A stretch of DNA of 64,000 nt from DATDAH01 sp963845425 (lineage in GTDB: Bacteria > Actinomycetota > Acidimicrobiia > Acidimicrobiales > DATDAH01): the NCBI GenBank assembly GCA_963845425.1, contig CAWJSC010000017.1:372001-436000 (forward strand), written 5' to 3'. Of the stretch, positions 1 to 9,798 are shown piece by piece. Under the pieces are notes generated by a model. The model was not told where the DNA came from and searched no databases. It saw nothing but the letters and a program-made list of their open reading frames with translations. Each line of letters opens with the position of its first letter. Positions within the stretch are counted from its first letter, which is position 1. Made by a program: the position numbers and the translations under genes.

Positions 1-1
1 C

Positions 2-2124
<2,123 letters not shown>

Positions 2125-2128
<4 letters not shown>

Positions 2129-3132
2129 CCGACCTGACGACGTACTACCTGGGCCTGCGCCTGCGTTCGCCCATCGTGGCCTCCTCCAGCCCGGTCACCG
2201 GCGACCCCGGTGCCCTGGTGGCCCTCGACGCCGCCGGGGTGGGCGCCGTGGTCCTGCCCTCCCTCTTCGAGGAGCAGGTGGTGCACGAGGCGCTGGAGGT
2301 CGACCGGATGCTGGCCACGGGAGCCGAGGCGTTCGGTGAGGCGGCCGGTTACTTCCCGGAGCTGGACACCTACAACACGGGCCCCGACCACTATCTGGCC
2401 CGGGTCAGCCAGGCGAAGGCGGCCTTGTCGGTGCCGGTCATCGCCAGCGTGAACGCGGTCAGCGGCGGGGGCTGGGTGCACTACGGCCGGATGCTGGTCG
2501 ACGCCGGGGCCGACGCCCTGGAGCTCAACGCCAACCTGGTGGCCACCGATCCGGCCGTTCCCGGCGGCCGGGTCGAGGACGACCTGGTGACCATGGTGGG
2601 TGAGGTCGTCGGCGCCGTCGACGTGCCCGTCGCGGTGAAGCTCGGGCCGTTCTGGTCGTCGTTGCCGGAGTTGGCGGTTCGTCTCAGCGACGCCGGGGCC
2701 GCGGCGCTGGTCCTGTTCAACCGGCCCTTCGCCCCCGACCTCGACCTCGACCAGCTGACGGTGGTCCCGACGCTGACGCTGAGCGAGGCCGACGACCTGC
2801 ACCTGCCGTTGCGGTGGATCGCTCTGCTGGAGGGGAGGGTCGACACCGGCCTGGCCGTCACCACGGGCGTCCACGACGCCGCCGGGGTGGCCAAGGCGCT
2901 GCTGGCGGGTGCCGACGTCGCGATGATGGCCTCGGCCCTGCTGCGCCACGGCCCGGGCCTCGTGGCCACGGTGCTGGCCGACCTGCGGTCCTGGATGGCC
3001 GAGCGGGAGTACGACTCGGTCGACCAGCTCCGGGGCTCGGTCTCGGCCCGCGGCGTGGCCGACCCTGCCGCCTACGTCCGCTCGAACTACCTCCAGGCCC
3101 TCACCAGCTACGCCTCCAGCTTCCCCACGTGA
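2125..3132 (+). CDS. Dihydroorotate dehydrogenase-like FMN protein
   Basis: A 335-residue TIM-barrel flavoprotein of the dihydroorotate/dihydropyrimidine dehydrogenase-like family. The GTG start is fixed by the 4-nt overlap with the upstream PFOR stop. The N-terminus (LGLRLRSPIVASSSP), the mid-protein stretch ending DALELNAN and the C-terminal GADVAMMASALLRHG resemble FMN and phosphate-binding segments of the family. In many bacteria a gene of this kind sits next to pyruvate:ferredoxin oxidoreductase; its job there is not firmly known, and an electron-transfer or redox role is inference. I do not call it pyrD because no other pyrimidine gene is nearby and the usual catalytic loop is not obvious. 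Confidence 0.85.
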
Positions 3133-3146
3133 ACGACGTGGCGTGG

Positions 3147-4469
3147 TCAGTCGGCGCCCAGGCGCACCCAGTCGTCGCCGTGGAAGCGGCGACCGAGGAC
3201 GACCGCCCGGGAGAGGAAGAGCAGGGCCAGCGCGGCCCACAGCCAGTCGATGCCTAGGTCGAAGACCAGCACGGCGACGGCCGCAGGGGCGAAGACCAGG
3301 AAGGCCAGGAGCATCGCCCGCGCCAGGAAGGCCAGGTCGCCGGCACCGATGAGGATGCCGTCGAGGGCGAACACGTAACCGTTGAGCGGCTGCAGGACGG
3401 CCACGTAGAAGATGAGGGTGCCGGTCAGGGCGAGCACGGCGGGATCGTCGGTGAACACCTCGCCCAGCACGGGCGAGAGCACGGCCAGCACCGCGCCGGC
3501 ACCCACACCGGCCACGACGGCCCACTCGATCATCCGCCTCCCGGCGGCGCGGGCGGCCACGGCGTCGCCGGCTCCGAGGAAGCGGCCGGTCATGGCCTGG
3601 CCGGCGATGGCGATCGCGTCGAGGGCCAGGGCCATCAGGTACATCAGCTCGAACGCGATCTGGTACGCCGCCAGCTCCGCGGTGCCGATGCGGGCGGCCA
3701 CGGCGGTCGCCAGGGTGAAGGCCCCCCGCAATGCCGCCGTGCGCAGGAACAGGCTGACTCCGGCCCGGCCGAGGCCGGCGATGGTGCGGGCGTGGGGCCA
3801 CCACGGCGTCCGGTGCTCCCGTGTGGCGCGGCGGATCATCGTCACGTAGATGGTCGCGGCCAGGAGCTCGGCGATCACGGTGGACAGGGCCGAGGCGCCG
3901 ATGCCGAAGCCGAGCCCGAAGATCCACCAGACCTCCAACGCCAGGTTGACCAGTGCGGTCCCGATGGCGACGAACAGCGGGGTCCGGGTGTCCTGCAGCC
4001 CCCGGAGGTAGCCGGTCCCGGCGAGGATCACGAAGGTCACGGGGAGGCCCAGCACACTGATCTGCAGGTAGACCCGGGCGTTGTCGGCCACGTCGCCCTC
4101 GCCCCCGAGCAGCCGGATCAGCGGGTCCGCGGTCACCCACAGGACCGCCGAGAGGGCGACGCCGAGGCCCACCGCCAGCCACAGGCTCTGGACGGCCTGG
4201 TGGGCGGCCCGACCGTGCTCGCCGGCGCCGATGAGGCGGGCCACGGCCGAGGTCGTGCCGTAGGCCAGGAAGATGAACACGGCGAAGCCGGTGGCCAACA
4301 CGGCGTTGGCGATGGTCATGCCCGCCAGCTCGTCGGTGCCGAGGTGGCCGACGACGGCGGTGTCGGTCAGCCGGTAGAGCGGCTCGGCGACCAGCGCCCC
4401 GAGGGCGGGCAGTGCGAGCCGGTAGATGTCCCGGTCGAACGGGCTGCGCTGCAGCACCCCCCGGATCAC
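3147..4469 (-). CDS. MATE family efflux transporter
   Basis: A 440-residue polytopic membrane protein of the MATE/DinF multidrug and toxin extrusion family, normally a proton- or sodium-driven exporter of 12 helices in two homologous halves. The N-terminus (LALPALGALVAEPLYRL followed by DTAVVGHLG) is the family hallmark, and the second half repeats an AAGRRMIEW loop before hydrophobic segments. The GTG start overlaps the stop of the upstream sulfatase-like gene by 4 nt, suggesting one transcript. The substrate cannot be deduced. It converges with the PFOR-linked gene, leaving only 14 nt between the stops. Confidence 0.92.
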   Translation of the reverse strand: MIRGVLQRSPFDRDIYRLALPALGALVAEPLYRLTDTAVVGHLGTDELAGMTIANAVLATGFAVFIFLAYGTTSAVARLIGAGEHGRAAHQAVQSLWLAVGLGVALSAVLWVTADPLIRLLGGEGDVADNARVYLQISVLGLPVTFVILAGTGYLRGLQDTRTPLFVAIGTALVNLALEVWWIFGLGFGIGASALSTVIAELLAATIYVTMIRRATREHRTPWWPHARTIAGLGRAGVSLFLRTAALRGAFTLATAVAARIGTAELAAYQIAFELMYLMALALDAIAIAGQAMTGRFLGAGDAVAARAAGRRMIEWAVVAGVGAGAVLAVLSPVLGEVFTDDPAVLALTGTLIFYVAVLQPLNGYVFALDGILIGAGDLAFLARAMLLAFLVFAPAAVAVLVFDLGIDWLWAALALLFLSRAVVLGRRFHGDDWVRLGAD

Positions 4470-6514
4470 GGGAGGGGGATCGGCACGAGGGTGGGGGTGG
4501 GGCTGTCGCCCTGGATCACGTAGAGCTCGATCACGTCCCCGCCGTCGTCCCGCAGCAGGTCGGGTGGCACCAACCCCCAGAACCGGCGCTCGCCCGGGTC
4601 GCCGGTGGTCTGCAGCTCGGCCCAGGCGCCGATGCGGCCGTTGACGGCGATGGCGAGGTCCAGTGGCTCGCCCGTCGCCACTGTCCCGGCGACGTAGACG
4701 TCCTGCTGGGCGGTGGCCGAGCTGCGGTAGCCGCCGTCCCCGTCGAGCGCGACGGTCAGGTCCCGCCCCGTGGTCGACGGGAAGTCCTCGACCGCCCGGC
4801 CGACGAGGTCGCCGTGGCGCCCCCAGCGATAGAAGCGCAGGTCGGGGTCGTCGCCCTGACCGGGCGGCGGCTGGGCCAGGAGGTCCTGGAAGCCGGTCGT
4901 GCCGTCGATGAGGCTGTAGCCGTCCGCGTTGGGCTCGAGGCGGTTGAAGCCCCAGTCATAGACGCGACGCTCGTCGGGGCCGGGCCCGGGCCCGGTTCCC
5001 AGGAGGGACACCCCGTCGACCTCCTCGGGCAGGTCGAGGGCCAGGATCTCCGCCATCGTGGGAAGGACGTCGATGGTGCGGGCGGGCCGGTCGTCGATGT
5101 GGCCGTCGCCTTGCCCCGGTGCCTTCACCAGGAGCGGCACCCACAGCACGCTGTCGGCGTTGGCCGCCGACACGCCCCGCAGCGGCTCGCCCACCTCGAA
5201 CGCGGCGCCGTGGTCGGCGGTGACCACGATCAGGGACTGGTCATAGGTCCCGAGCTCACGCAGCCGGGCCAGCAGGAGCCCGACCATCACGTCCGCGTTG
5301 CGGGCCTGGAGCAGGTGACGCTGGCGGCCGGTGTCGGCGGCGAAGTCGTTGATCCAGGCGTACTGGGCGTACTGGTCGAGACCCTCGGCGATGAACGGGG
5401 CCTCGTAGGTGAGGCCCGACGGCAGGTGGTACCAGGGCTGGTGGGGGTAGACGGTGTGGAGGACGTCGAGGGCCGGCTCGTCGCCCACCGTCATCCCCGC
5501 GGCGAACTCGTTGATGGTGGTGGGGGCGTCGGGGTCGGACTGGCGTATGGCGAAGTCGACCTGGCGGTCGTCGGCCCCGCCGAACAGCTGGCGCTGCCAG
5601 AGGTCAAGAGCGTCGAGGGCGAGCTCGCGGATCGGGTGACCCGGGGCGAGCGACCCCTGCCCGCACAGTCCGCCTGGGCACAGCGCCGTCACCGATTCCT
5701 GGACATGGAGGTCGTAGGAGCCCTGCAACAAGGTGAAGACGTTGTCGGGATGCTCCTCCGCGGTCGGCAGGAGGCCGACGCCGTCGGGGTAGCGACCGGT
5801 CAGGACGGGCGGCACCGCCTCGGGAGTGGTGGGCGAGACACCGGTGGTGTTGCGGTACCAGGTGGCGTCCTCGGCCAGCCGCGCCAGGTTCGGGAACTGC
5901 TGGGCGTCGATCCGGTTGCCTTCGTCGAGCAGGGAGGCCAGCGGCAACTCGTCGAGGACCACGAGCAGGACGGGCGCCGGGTCACCCACCGACGCGGACG
6001 CACCGGAGGCGGCATCGACGTCGATGACCAGGCCCCGGACCGGATCGGTGGCCAGGAACCACGCGCCCAACACGAGCGGGAAGAGCCCCAGGTACTGCAG
6101 CCAGAGGCGAACACCGGCCCAGCGGCTGACCGCGGCCCAGAGGGTGATCCCGCCGGCGACGGCCAGGGCCACCGTGAGCGGACCGGCCAGGCCGGACTGG
6201 CCCACCAGGCGGATGACGACCAGGACCCCGAGGCCGCCCAGCAGCACCCGGTGGGTGCCGTCGCGCCAGGCGGGGCCCCGCCGGCGACCGACGAGTCCGA
6301 CCAGCTCCTCGAGCAGCAGGAGGGCCAGGGGCAGGCCGAACAGGATCAGCAGCGTGAGGCCGACGACGTCGACGCGGCCGGCCCGCCGGGTGACGAAGAC
6401 GTCCGCACCCTCCCGCAGCGCGGTCAGGACCGGTTCGGCCAGGATGATCCCGCTCAGGCCCAGCAGCTCGGCGAAGCGGCGCGCCCGACCGGGGGAGGCG
6501 GTGGCGGCGGGCAC
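4466..6514 (-). CDS. Membrane-anchored sulfatase-like (alkaline phosphatase superfamily) protein
   Basis: 682 residues. The first third holds several hydrophobic segments (for example VVGLTLLILFGLPLALLLL and later helices to about residue 165). A sulfatase/phosphotransferase domain follows, with VLLVVLDELP as the metal-binding start and VVTADHGAAFEVG as the late Asp-His metal site. No C-x-P-S-R formylglycine motif is present, so it resembles LtaS- or phosphoethanolamine-transferase-type enzymes more than true sulfatases; a threonine nucleophile in the NTTGVSPTTPEA stretch is possible. Start GTG at 6514: a TAACTT -10 box (6526-6521, minus strand) lies exactly 6 nt before it, suggesting a leaderless transcript. 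The substrate is unknown; an envelope polymer is an inference. Confidence 0.85.
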   Translation of the reverse strand: MPAATASPGRARRFAELLGLSGIILAEPVLTALREGADVFVTRRAGRVDVVGLTLLILFGLPLALLLLEELVGLVGRRRGPAWRDGTHRVLLGGLGVLVVIRLVGQSGLAGPLTVALAVAGGITLWAAVSRWAGVRLWLQYLGLFPLVLGAWFLATDPVRGLVIDVDAASGASASVGDPAPVLLVVLDELPLASLLDEGNRIDAQQFPNLARLAEDATWYRNTTGVSPTTPEAVPPVLTGRYPDGVGLLPTAEEHPDNVFTLLQGSYDLHVQESVTALCPGGLCGQGSLAPGHPIRELALDALDLWQRQLFGGADDRQVDFAIRQSDPDAPTTINEFAAGMTVGDEPALDVLHTVYPHQPWYHLPSGLTYEAPFIAEGLDQYAQYAWINDFAADTGRQRHLLQARNADVMVGLLLARLRELGTYDQSLIVVTADHGAAFEVGEPLRGVSAANADSVLWVPLLVKAPGQGDGHIDDRPARTIDVLPTMAEILALDLPEEVDGVSLLGTGPGPGPDERRVYDWGFNRLEPNADGYSLIDGTTGFQDLLAQPPPGQGDDPDLRFYRWGRHGDLVGRAVEDFPSTTGRDLTVALDGDGGYRSSATAQQDVYVAGTVATGEPLDLAIAVNGRIGAWAELQTTGDPGERRFWGLVPPDLLRDDGGDVIELYVIQGDSPTPTLVPIPLP

Positions 6515-6568
6515 GGCGGGAAGTTACCGGCGGGAGGCCGGGGGACGGTGGTCGCTAGCCTCACGGCC
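6515..6568. promoter_or_regulatory. Divergent leaderless promoters for ilvD and the sulfatase-like gene
   Basis: The 54 bp between two divergent GTG starts carry TAACTT on the minus strand (6526-6521), 6 nt before the sulfatase-like start, and TAGCCT on the plus strand (6556-6561), 7 nt before the ilvD start. No Shine-Dalgarno sequence is seen for either gene. This spacing is that of actinobacterial leaderless promoters; transcription starts are inferred, not observed. Confidence 0.6.
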
Positions 6569-8263
6569 GTGAGCGACGAGAGCGTTGTCGGGGGCTTGAA
6601 GCCCCGTTCCCGAGAGGTCACCGACGGCTACGAGCGGGCGCCGGCCCGGGCCATGCTGCGGGCGGTCGGCATGACCGACGACGACTGGGAGAAGCCCCAG
6701 GTGGCGGTGGCGTCGTCCTGGAACGAGGTCACGCCCTGCAACCTGCCCCTCGACCGGTTGGCCAAGCGGTCCAAGATCGGGGTGCGGGACGCCGGTGGCT
6801 TCCCGCTGGAGTTCACCACCATCGCGGTGAGCGACGGCATCTCCATGGGCCACGAGGGCATGCGGGCCTCCCTGGTCAGCCGGGAGGTCATCGCCGACTC
6901 CGTCGAGGCCGTGATGCACGCCGAGCGCTTCGACGGGTTGGTCACCTTCGCCGGCTGTGACAAGTCCCTGCCCGGGATGCTCATGGCGGCGGCTCGCATC
7001 AACCTGCCATCGGTCTTCCTCTACGGCGGCACGATCCTGCCCGGCCAGCACAACGGTCGGGCCCTGGACATCGTGAGCGTGTTCGAGGCCGTCGGCTCCT
7101 TCGCCGCGGGGGACATGGACGAGGAGGAGCTCGGTCAGATCGAGCGCAAGGCCTGCCCGACCGAGGGGTCCTGTGCCGGCATGTTCACCGCCAACACCAT
7201 GGCCTCGGTGGCCGAGGCCATCGGCATGTCCCTGCCCGGCTCGGCCTCGGTGCCCGCCGTCGACCGCCGGCGGGACGACTTCGCCTACGCGTCGGGCCAG
7301 GCGGTGGTCGAGCTGCTGCGCCAGAACGTCCGGCCCCGTCAGATCATGACCAAGGAGGCCTTCGAGAACGCCATCGCCGTGGTCATGGCCCTCGGGGGCT
7401 CGACCAACGCCGTCCTGCACCTGCTGGCCATCGCCCACGAGGCCCAGGTCGAGCTCGAGCTGGAGGACTTCAACCGGGTGGCCGCCAAGGTCCCCCACAT
7501 CGCCGACACCAAGCCGCACGGCAACTACCACATGACCGACGTGGACCGCATCGGCGGTGTCCCCGTGGTCATGGCCCACCTGCTCGAGGCCGGCCTGCTG
7601 CACGGCGACTGCATGACGGTCACCGGCAAGACGGTCGCCGAGAACCTGGCCGAGATCGCCCCACCCGCGCCGGACGGCACGGTCATCCACCCCCTGAGCG
7701 ACCCCCTTCACGACCGGGGTGGCATCGCCGTCCTCCGCGGCTCGCTGGCCCCGCAGGGCTCGGTGGTCAAGGTGGCGGGCATCGACGTCGACCGCTTCGA
7801 GGGCACCGCCCGGGTCTTCGACGGCGAGGCGCTGGCCATGGAGGAGATCCTCCGGGGCGGCATCAACCCGGGCGACATCCTGGTCATCCGCTACGAGGGC
7901 CCCAAGGGCGGCCCCGGCATGCGGGAGATGCTGGCGGTGACCGGCGCCCTCAAGGGCGTCGGCCGAGGGGCGGACACGGCGCTGATCACCGACGGCCGGT
8001 TCTCGGGCGGCACCCACGGCTTCTGTGTGGGCCACGTCGCCCCCGAGGCCGTCGACGGCGGCCCCATCGCCTTCGTGGCCGATGGTGACCGGATCACCAT
8101 CGACACGGTCGGCCACGTCATGGACCTCCACGTCGACGAGCCCACCCTGGAGGCCCGCCGGGTCGCCTGGAAGCTCCCCGAGCCCCGCTACACCACCGGC
8201 GTCCTGGCCAAGTACGCCGCCCTGGCCCAGGGCGCCGAAAAGGGCGCCATCACCATGCCGTAG
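6569..8263 (+). CDS. ilvD: Dihydroxy-acid dehydratase
   Basis: 564 residues, the usual length. It dehydrates 2,3-dihydroxy-3-methylbutanoate or -valerate to the 2-oxo acids, the third shared step of valine and isoleucine synthesis. Iron-sulfur ligand motifs are visible: CDKSLPGMLMAA (about residue 130) and ACPTEGSCAGMFTANTM (about residue 200), together with the C-terminal DGRFSGGTHGFCVGHV. Start GTG 6569 is chosen because the protein family begins there (LKPRSREVTDGYERAPARAM) and because TAGCCT ends 7 nt upstream; the same frame stays open far upstream only by chance. It stands apart from ilvBNC, 1.5 kb downstream. Confidence 0.97.
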   Translation: MSDESVVGGLKPRSREVTDGYERAPARAMLRAVGMTDDDWEKPQVAVASSWNEVTPCNLPLDRLAKRSKIGVRDAGGFPLEFTTIAVSDGISMGHEGMRASLVSREVIADSVEAVMHAERFDGLVTFAGCDKSLPGMLMAAARINLPSVFLYGGTILPGQHNGRALDIVSVFEAVGSFAAGDMDEEELGQIERKACPTEGSCAGMFTANTMASVAEAIGMSLPGSASVPAVDRRRDDFAYASGQAVVELLRQNVRPRQIMTKEAFENAIAVVMALGGSTNAVLHLLAIAHEAQVELELEDFNRVAAKVPHIADTKPHGNYHMTDVDRIGGVPVVMAHLLEAGLLHGDCMTVTGKTVAENLAEIAPPAPDGTVIHPLSDPLHDRGGIAVLRGSLAPQGSVVKVAGIDVDRFEGTARVFDGEALAMEEILRGGINPGDILVIRYEGPKGGPGMREMLAVTGALKGVGRGADTALITDGRFSGGTHGFCVGHVAPEAVDGGPIAFVADGDRITIDTVGHVMDLHVDEPTLEARRVAWKLPEPRYTTGVLAKYAALAQGAEKGAITMP

Positions 8264-8676
8264 GTCGGACCACCGACAACGAGATGCAGGGAGGGGGCGG
8301 GGGCCGGGTCCTCCCGGTGGGGTTCGTTGGTGCCCTCCATCGGTGGCAGGCGGGGGAAGCAAGGCAGGGCGGGGGCGGCAGCGCGTTGTCGCCCGTTCTC
8401 GGTGTTCGCCGGGACCCGTCGTAGCGCCAGATAGCACTCGCCGTGACCAGTCAGCCGACCTCGAGGCAATACCTGTCGGAATCCGACAGGTATTGCCTCG
8501 AGTTGCGGGATCCGGGCCGAGGGCCTGGATGCGGCCACGGAGCGTGAGATCCGGGCGCCGACGGGCCGGGTCTCCCGTCCGCAGCCGCTCGCCACCACCC
8601 CTCACGTGCCTCGGTTCCTCCGGCGGGCCGTGCTCGAACCCGTTGAAGATCGGACCCGTCGCCGACGAGGCAGAGC
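8264..8676. other. Long intergenic gap between convergent genes
   Basis: 413 bp between the end of ilvD and the end of the minus-strand nucleotidyltransferase gene. It holds a perfect 21-bp-armed palindrome (described separately) and G-rich stretches. No open frame in it has a credible start, family match or coding pattern. Confidence 0.6.
8460..8502. repeat. Perfect 43-bp palindrome
   Basis: Two 21-nt arms (8460-8480 and 8482-8502) are exact reverse complements around a single central A. The arms contain GAGGCAATACCTGTCGG. No T-tract follows on either strand, so it is not a textbook intrinsic terminator, although it lies between two convergent genes. It could be a bidirectional transcription barrier, a protein-binding site or a mobile-element relic. 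Confidence 0.8.
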
Positions 8677-9192
8677 TCAGTCCCAGGCGCCGATCTCCCG
8701 CGCTTCGGGGGCCATCCAGTCCTTGCGGCCTTCCCGCACGGCGGTGGCGGACACCTCGGTCAGGTGCAAGGTCACGTCGAGGCGGTGCTCGTCGGGGACC
8801 GACCAGGGGGGCCGGGGCACCACGAGCGGGGTCGGCAGCTTGGCCAGCGCCTCGGCGTGGGCCTCGGGGGAGGGGTGGTAGGCGGGGTCGTGGAGCTGGG
8901 CCCACTTGTCGGCGCCGACGATGACCACGTCGTAGGGCTCGGCGATGTCAGAGACGAGCTGCAGCTCGGTGACCACGATGCGGAGCCAGGGGCGGGTGTG
9001 ACCGGCCAGCTCGATGGCCCGGACCCGCGCGTCGAGGCGGACACAGGCCCGGTCCTCCTTGCCGATGGCCACCTCGGAGATGACGAGGTCGACCTGGTCC
9101 AGGCCGTGGGCGGACCGTGCGGTCTCGGCGATGCCGAGGTGGGCGATCGTCAGGGGATCGAAGGACCCGGGGTAGGCCGCTCGCCCGGGCAT
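8677..9192 (-). CDS. Nicotinate-nucleotide adenylyltransferase-like nucleotidyltransferase
   Basis: 171 residues of the HxGH cytidylyl/adenylyltransferase superfamily. The start PGSFDPLTIAHLGI corresponds to the nucleotide-binding GxFDPxHxGH segment (here T-I-A-H), VIVGADKWAQL to the substrate loop, and VSATAVREG to the ISSTxxR motif near the C-terminus. NadD is the closest named relative, but the protein is shorter than typical NadD and the first motif histidine is replaced by threonine, so the substrate is left open. ATG 9192 is used because the family N-terminus begins there. The upstream PH-like gene ends 16 nt before it on the same strand, so they probably form an operon. Confidence 0.75.
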   Translation of the reverse strand: MPGRAAYPGSFDPLTIAHLGIAETARSAHGLDQVDLVISEVAIGKEDRACVRLDARVRAIELAGHTRPWLRIVVTELQLVSDIAEPYDVVIVGADKWAQLHDPAYHPSPEAHAEALAKLPTPLVVPRPPWSVPDEHRLDVTLHLTEVSATAVREGRKDWMAPEAREIGAWD

Positions 9193-9208
9193 CCGTCGCG
9201 CCCGGCGC

Positions 9209-9592
9209 TCAGTCCTCGACGACCTCGCCGTCGATGCGGCGCACGTGGTCGAAGTGGAGCCGGTGGATGTAGACCTTCTGGCCGTCGGGCAGGACCACCT
9301 TGTAGTGGACGCCCTTCGGCGGGCCGATCGCCGTGTCCCGCGGGTAGGTGGCCAGCAGCTCGCCCGGGGCGATCGTGCTGCCCTTCTGGCTCGAGTCGAT
9401 GTCCAGGAGGCGGATGTCCTCGTCGGTCGCGGCCAGGATCCTCGGCTTGCCGAACAGCCACCCGAGGAACCCGGCGCTGACGAGGGGGTGACGCCCGTAG
9501 ACCAGGAGGGCCACCTGCACGTGGGCGTCGGTGCCGACGAACTCCTGGGTGAGCCCGGTGAGCTCGGCGACGGATCGTTCGGCGATCGACAT
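9209..9592 (-). CDS. Small PH-domain-like protein of unknown function
   Basis: 127 residues. The middle (PRILAATDEDIRLLDIDSSQ) and the C-terminal strands (VHYKVVLPDGQKVYIHRLHF) look like a bacterial PH-like beta-barrel, a fold used as a small cytoplasmic binding module. Start ATG 9592 is preferred over an in-frame GTG at 9616: an AATACT -10 box (9604-9599, minus strand) lies 6 nt before it, as in other leaderless genes here. It is followed by the nucleotidyltransferase gene. Function unknown. Confidence 0.6.
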   Translation of the reverse strand: MSIAERSVAELTGLTQEFVGTDAHVQVALLVYGRHPLVSAGFLGWLFGKPRILAATDEDIRLLDIDSSQKGSTIAPGELLATYPRDTAIGPPKGVHYKVVLPDGQKVYIHRLHFDHVRRIDGEVVED

Positions 9593-9634
9593 GCCGGAAG
9601 TATTGCCCTTGTCCACCCCGAGTTCCCTAACGGC

Positions 9635-9665
9635 TTGCCCGCGGGCGGCCGACCAGGGATACGAT
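9635..9665 (+). promoter_or_regulatory. Promoter of the ilvB leader
   Basis: A TTGCCC -35 candidate (9635-9640) is followed by TACGAT (9660-9665) as -10 with a 19-nt spacer, longer than ideal. The -10 ends 7 nt before the leader ATG at 9673, the same arrangement as the leuA and leuB leaders. An in-frame ATG at 9664 overlaps the -10 box and is therefore not favoured as start. Confidence 0.5.
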
Positions 9666-9672
9666 GCACCTG

Positions 9673-9708
9673 ATGTCCCGCCCCCTGCCCCTCGTAGTAA
9701 TCACCTAG
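9673..9708 (+). CDS. ilvB leader peptide (attenuation)
   Basis: An 11-residue ORF, MSRPLPLVVIT, with consecutive Leu, Leu, Val, Val, Ile codons just before the stop. It lies between a promoter and a terminator hairpin upstream of acetolactate synthase, the classical layout of ribosome-mediated attenuation by branched-chain aminoacyl-tRNA. A second ATG three codons upstream (9664) would extend it in frame. The region just after the stop (CCTAGCGCACGCCGT) closely resembles that after the leuB leader stop, suggesting common ancestry. Confidence 0.8.
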   Translation: MSRPLPLVVIT

Positions 9709-9771
9709 CGCACGCCGTCTCTCACCTCGCGTGCGCTCACGACCTCCCTACGGGGAGGTCGTTGCAGTTTT
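9708..9771 (+). terminator. ilvB attenuator hairpins
   Basis: First hairpin: GCGCACGC (9708-9715) pairs with GCGTGCGC (9729-9736). Second, terminator-like hairpin: ACGACCTCCC (9739-9748), loop TACG, GGGAGGTCGT (9753-9762), then TGCAGTTTT. This matches a pause hairpin followed by an intrinsic terminator. Which segments form the antiterminator was not computed. Confidence 0.75.
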
Positions 9772-9798
9772 CGGCCCCACTACCCTTCGGATGCGCTC

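Noticed and set aside
4412..6568. Open frame extending ilvD 719 codons upstream
   Set aside because: It is antisense to the sulfatase-like gene; IlvD family sequence begins only at GTG 6569, right after a -10 box.
8188..8598. 136-codon minus-strand open frame over the ilvD 3' end and intergenic gap
   Set aside because: It reads through the perfect palindrome and ilvD antisense, with no ribosome binding site or family match.
9664..9672. Upstream ATG (9664) as ilvB leader start
   Set aside because: It overlaps the likely -10 box TACGAT; the ATG at 9673 has the same 7-nt spacing as the other two leaders.
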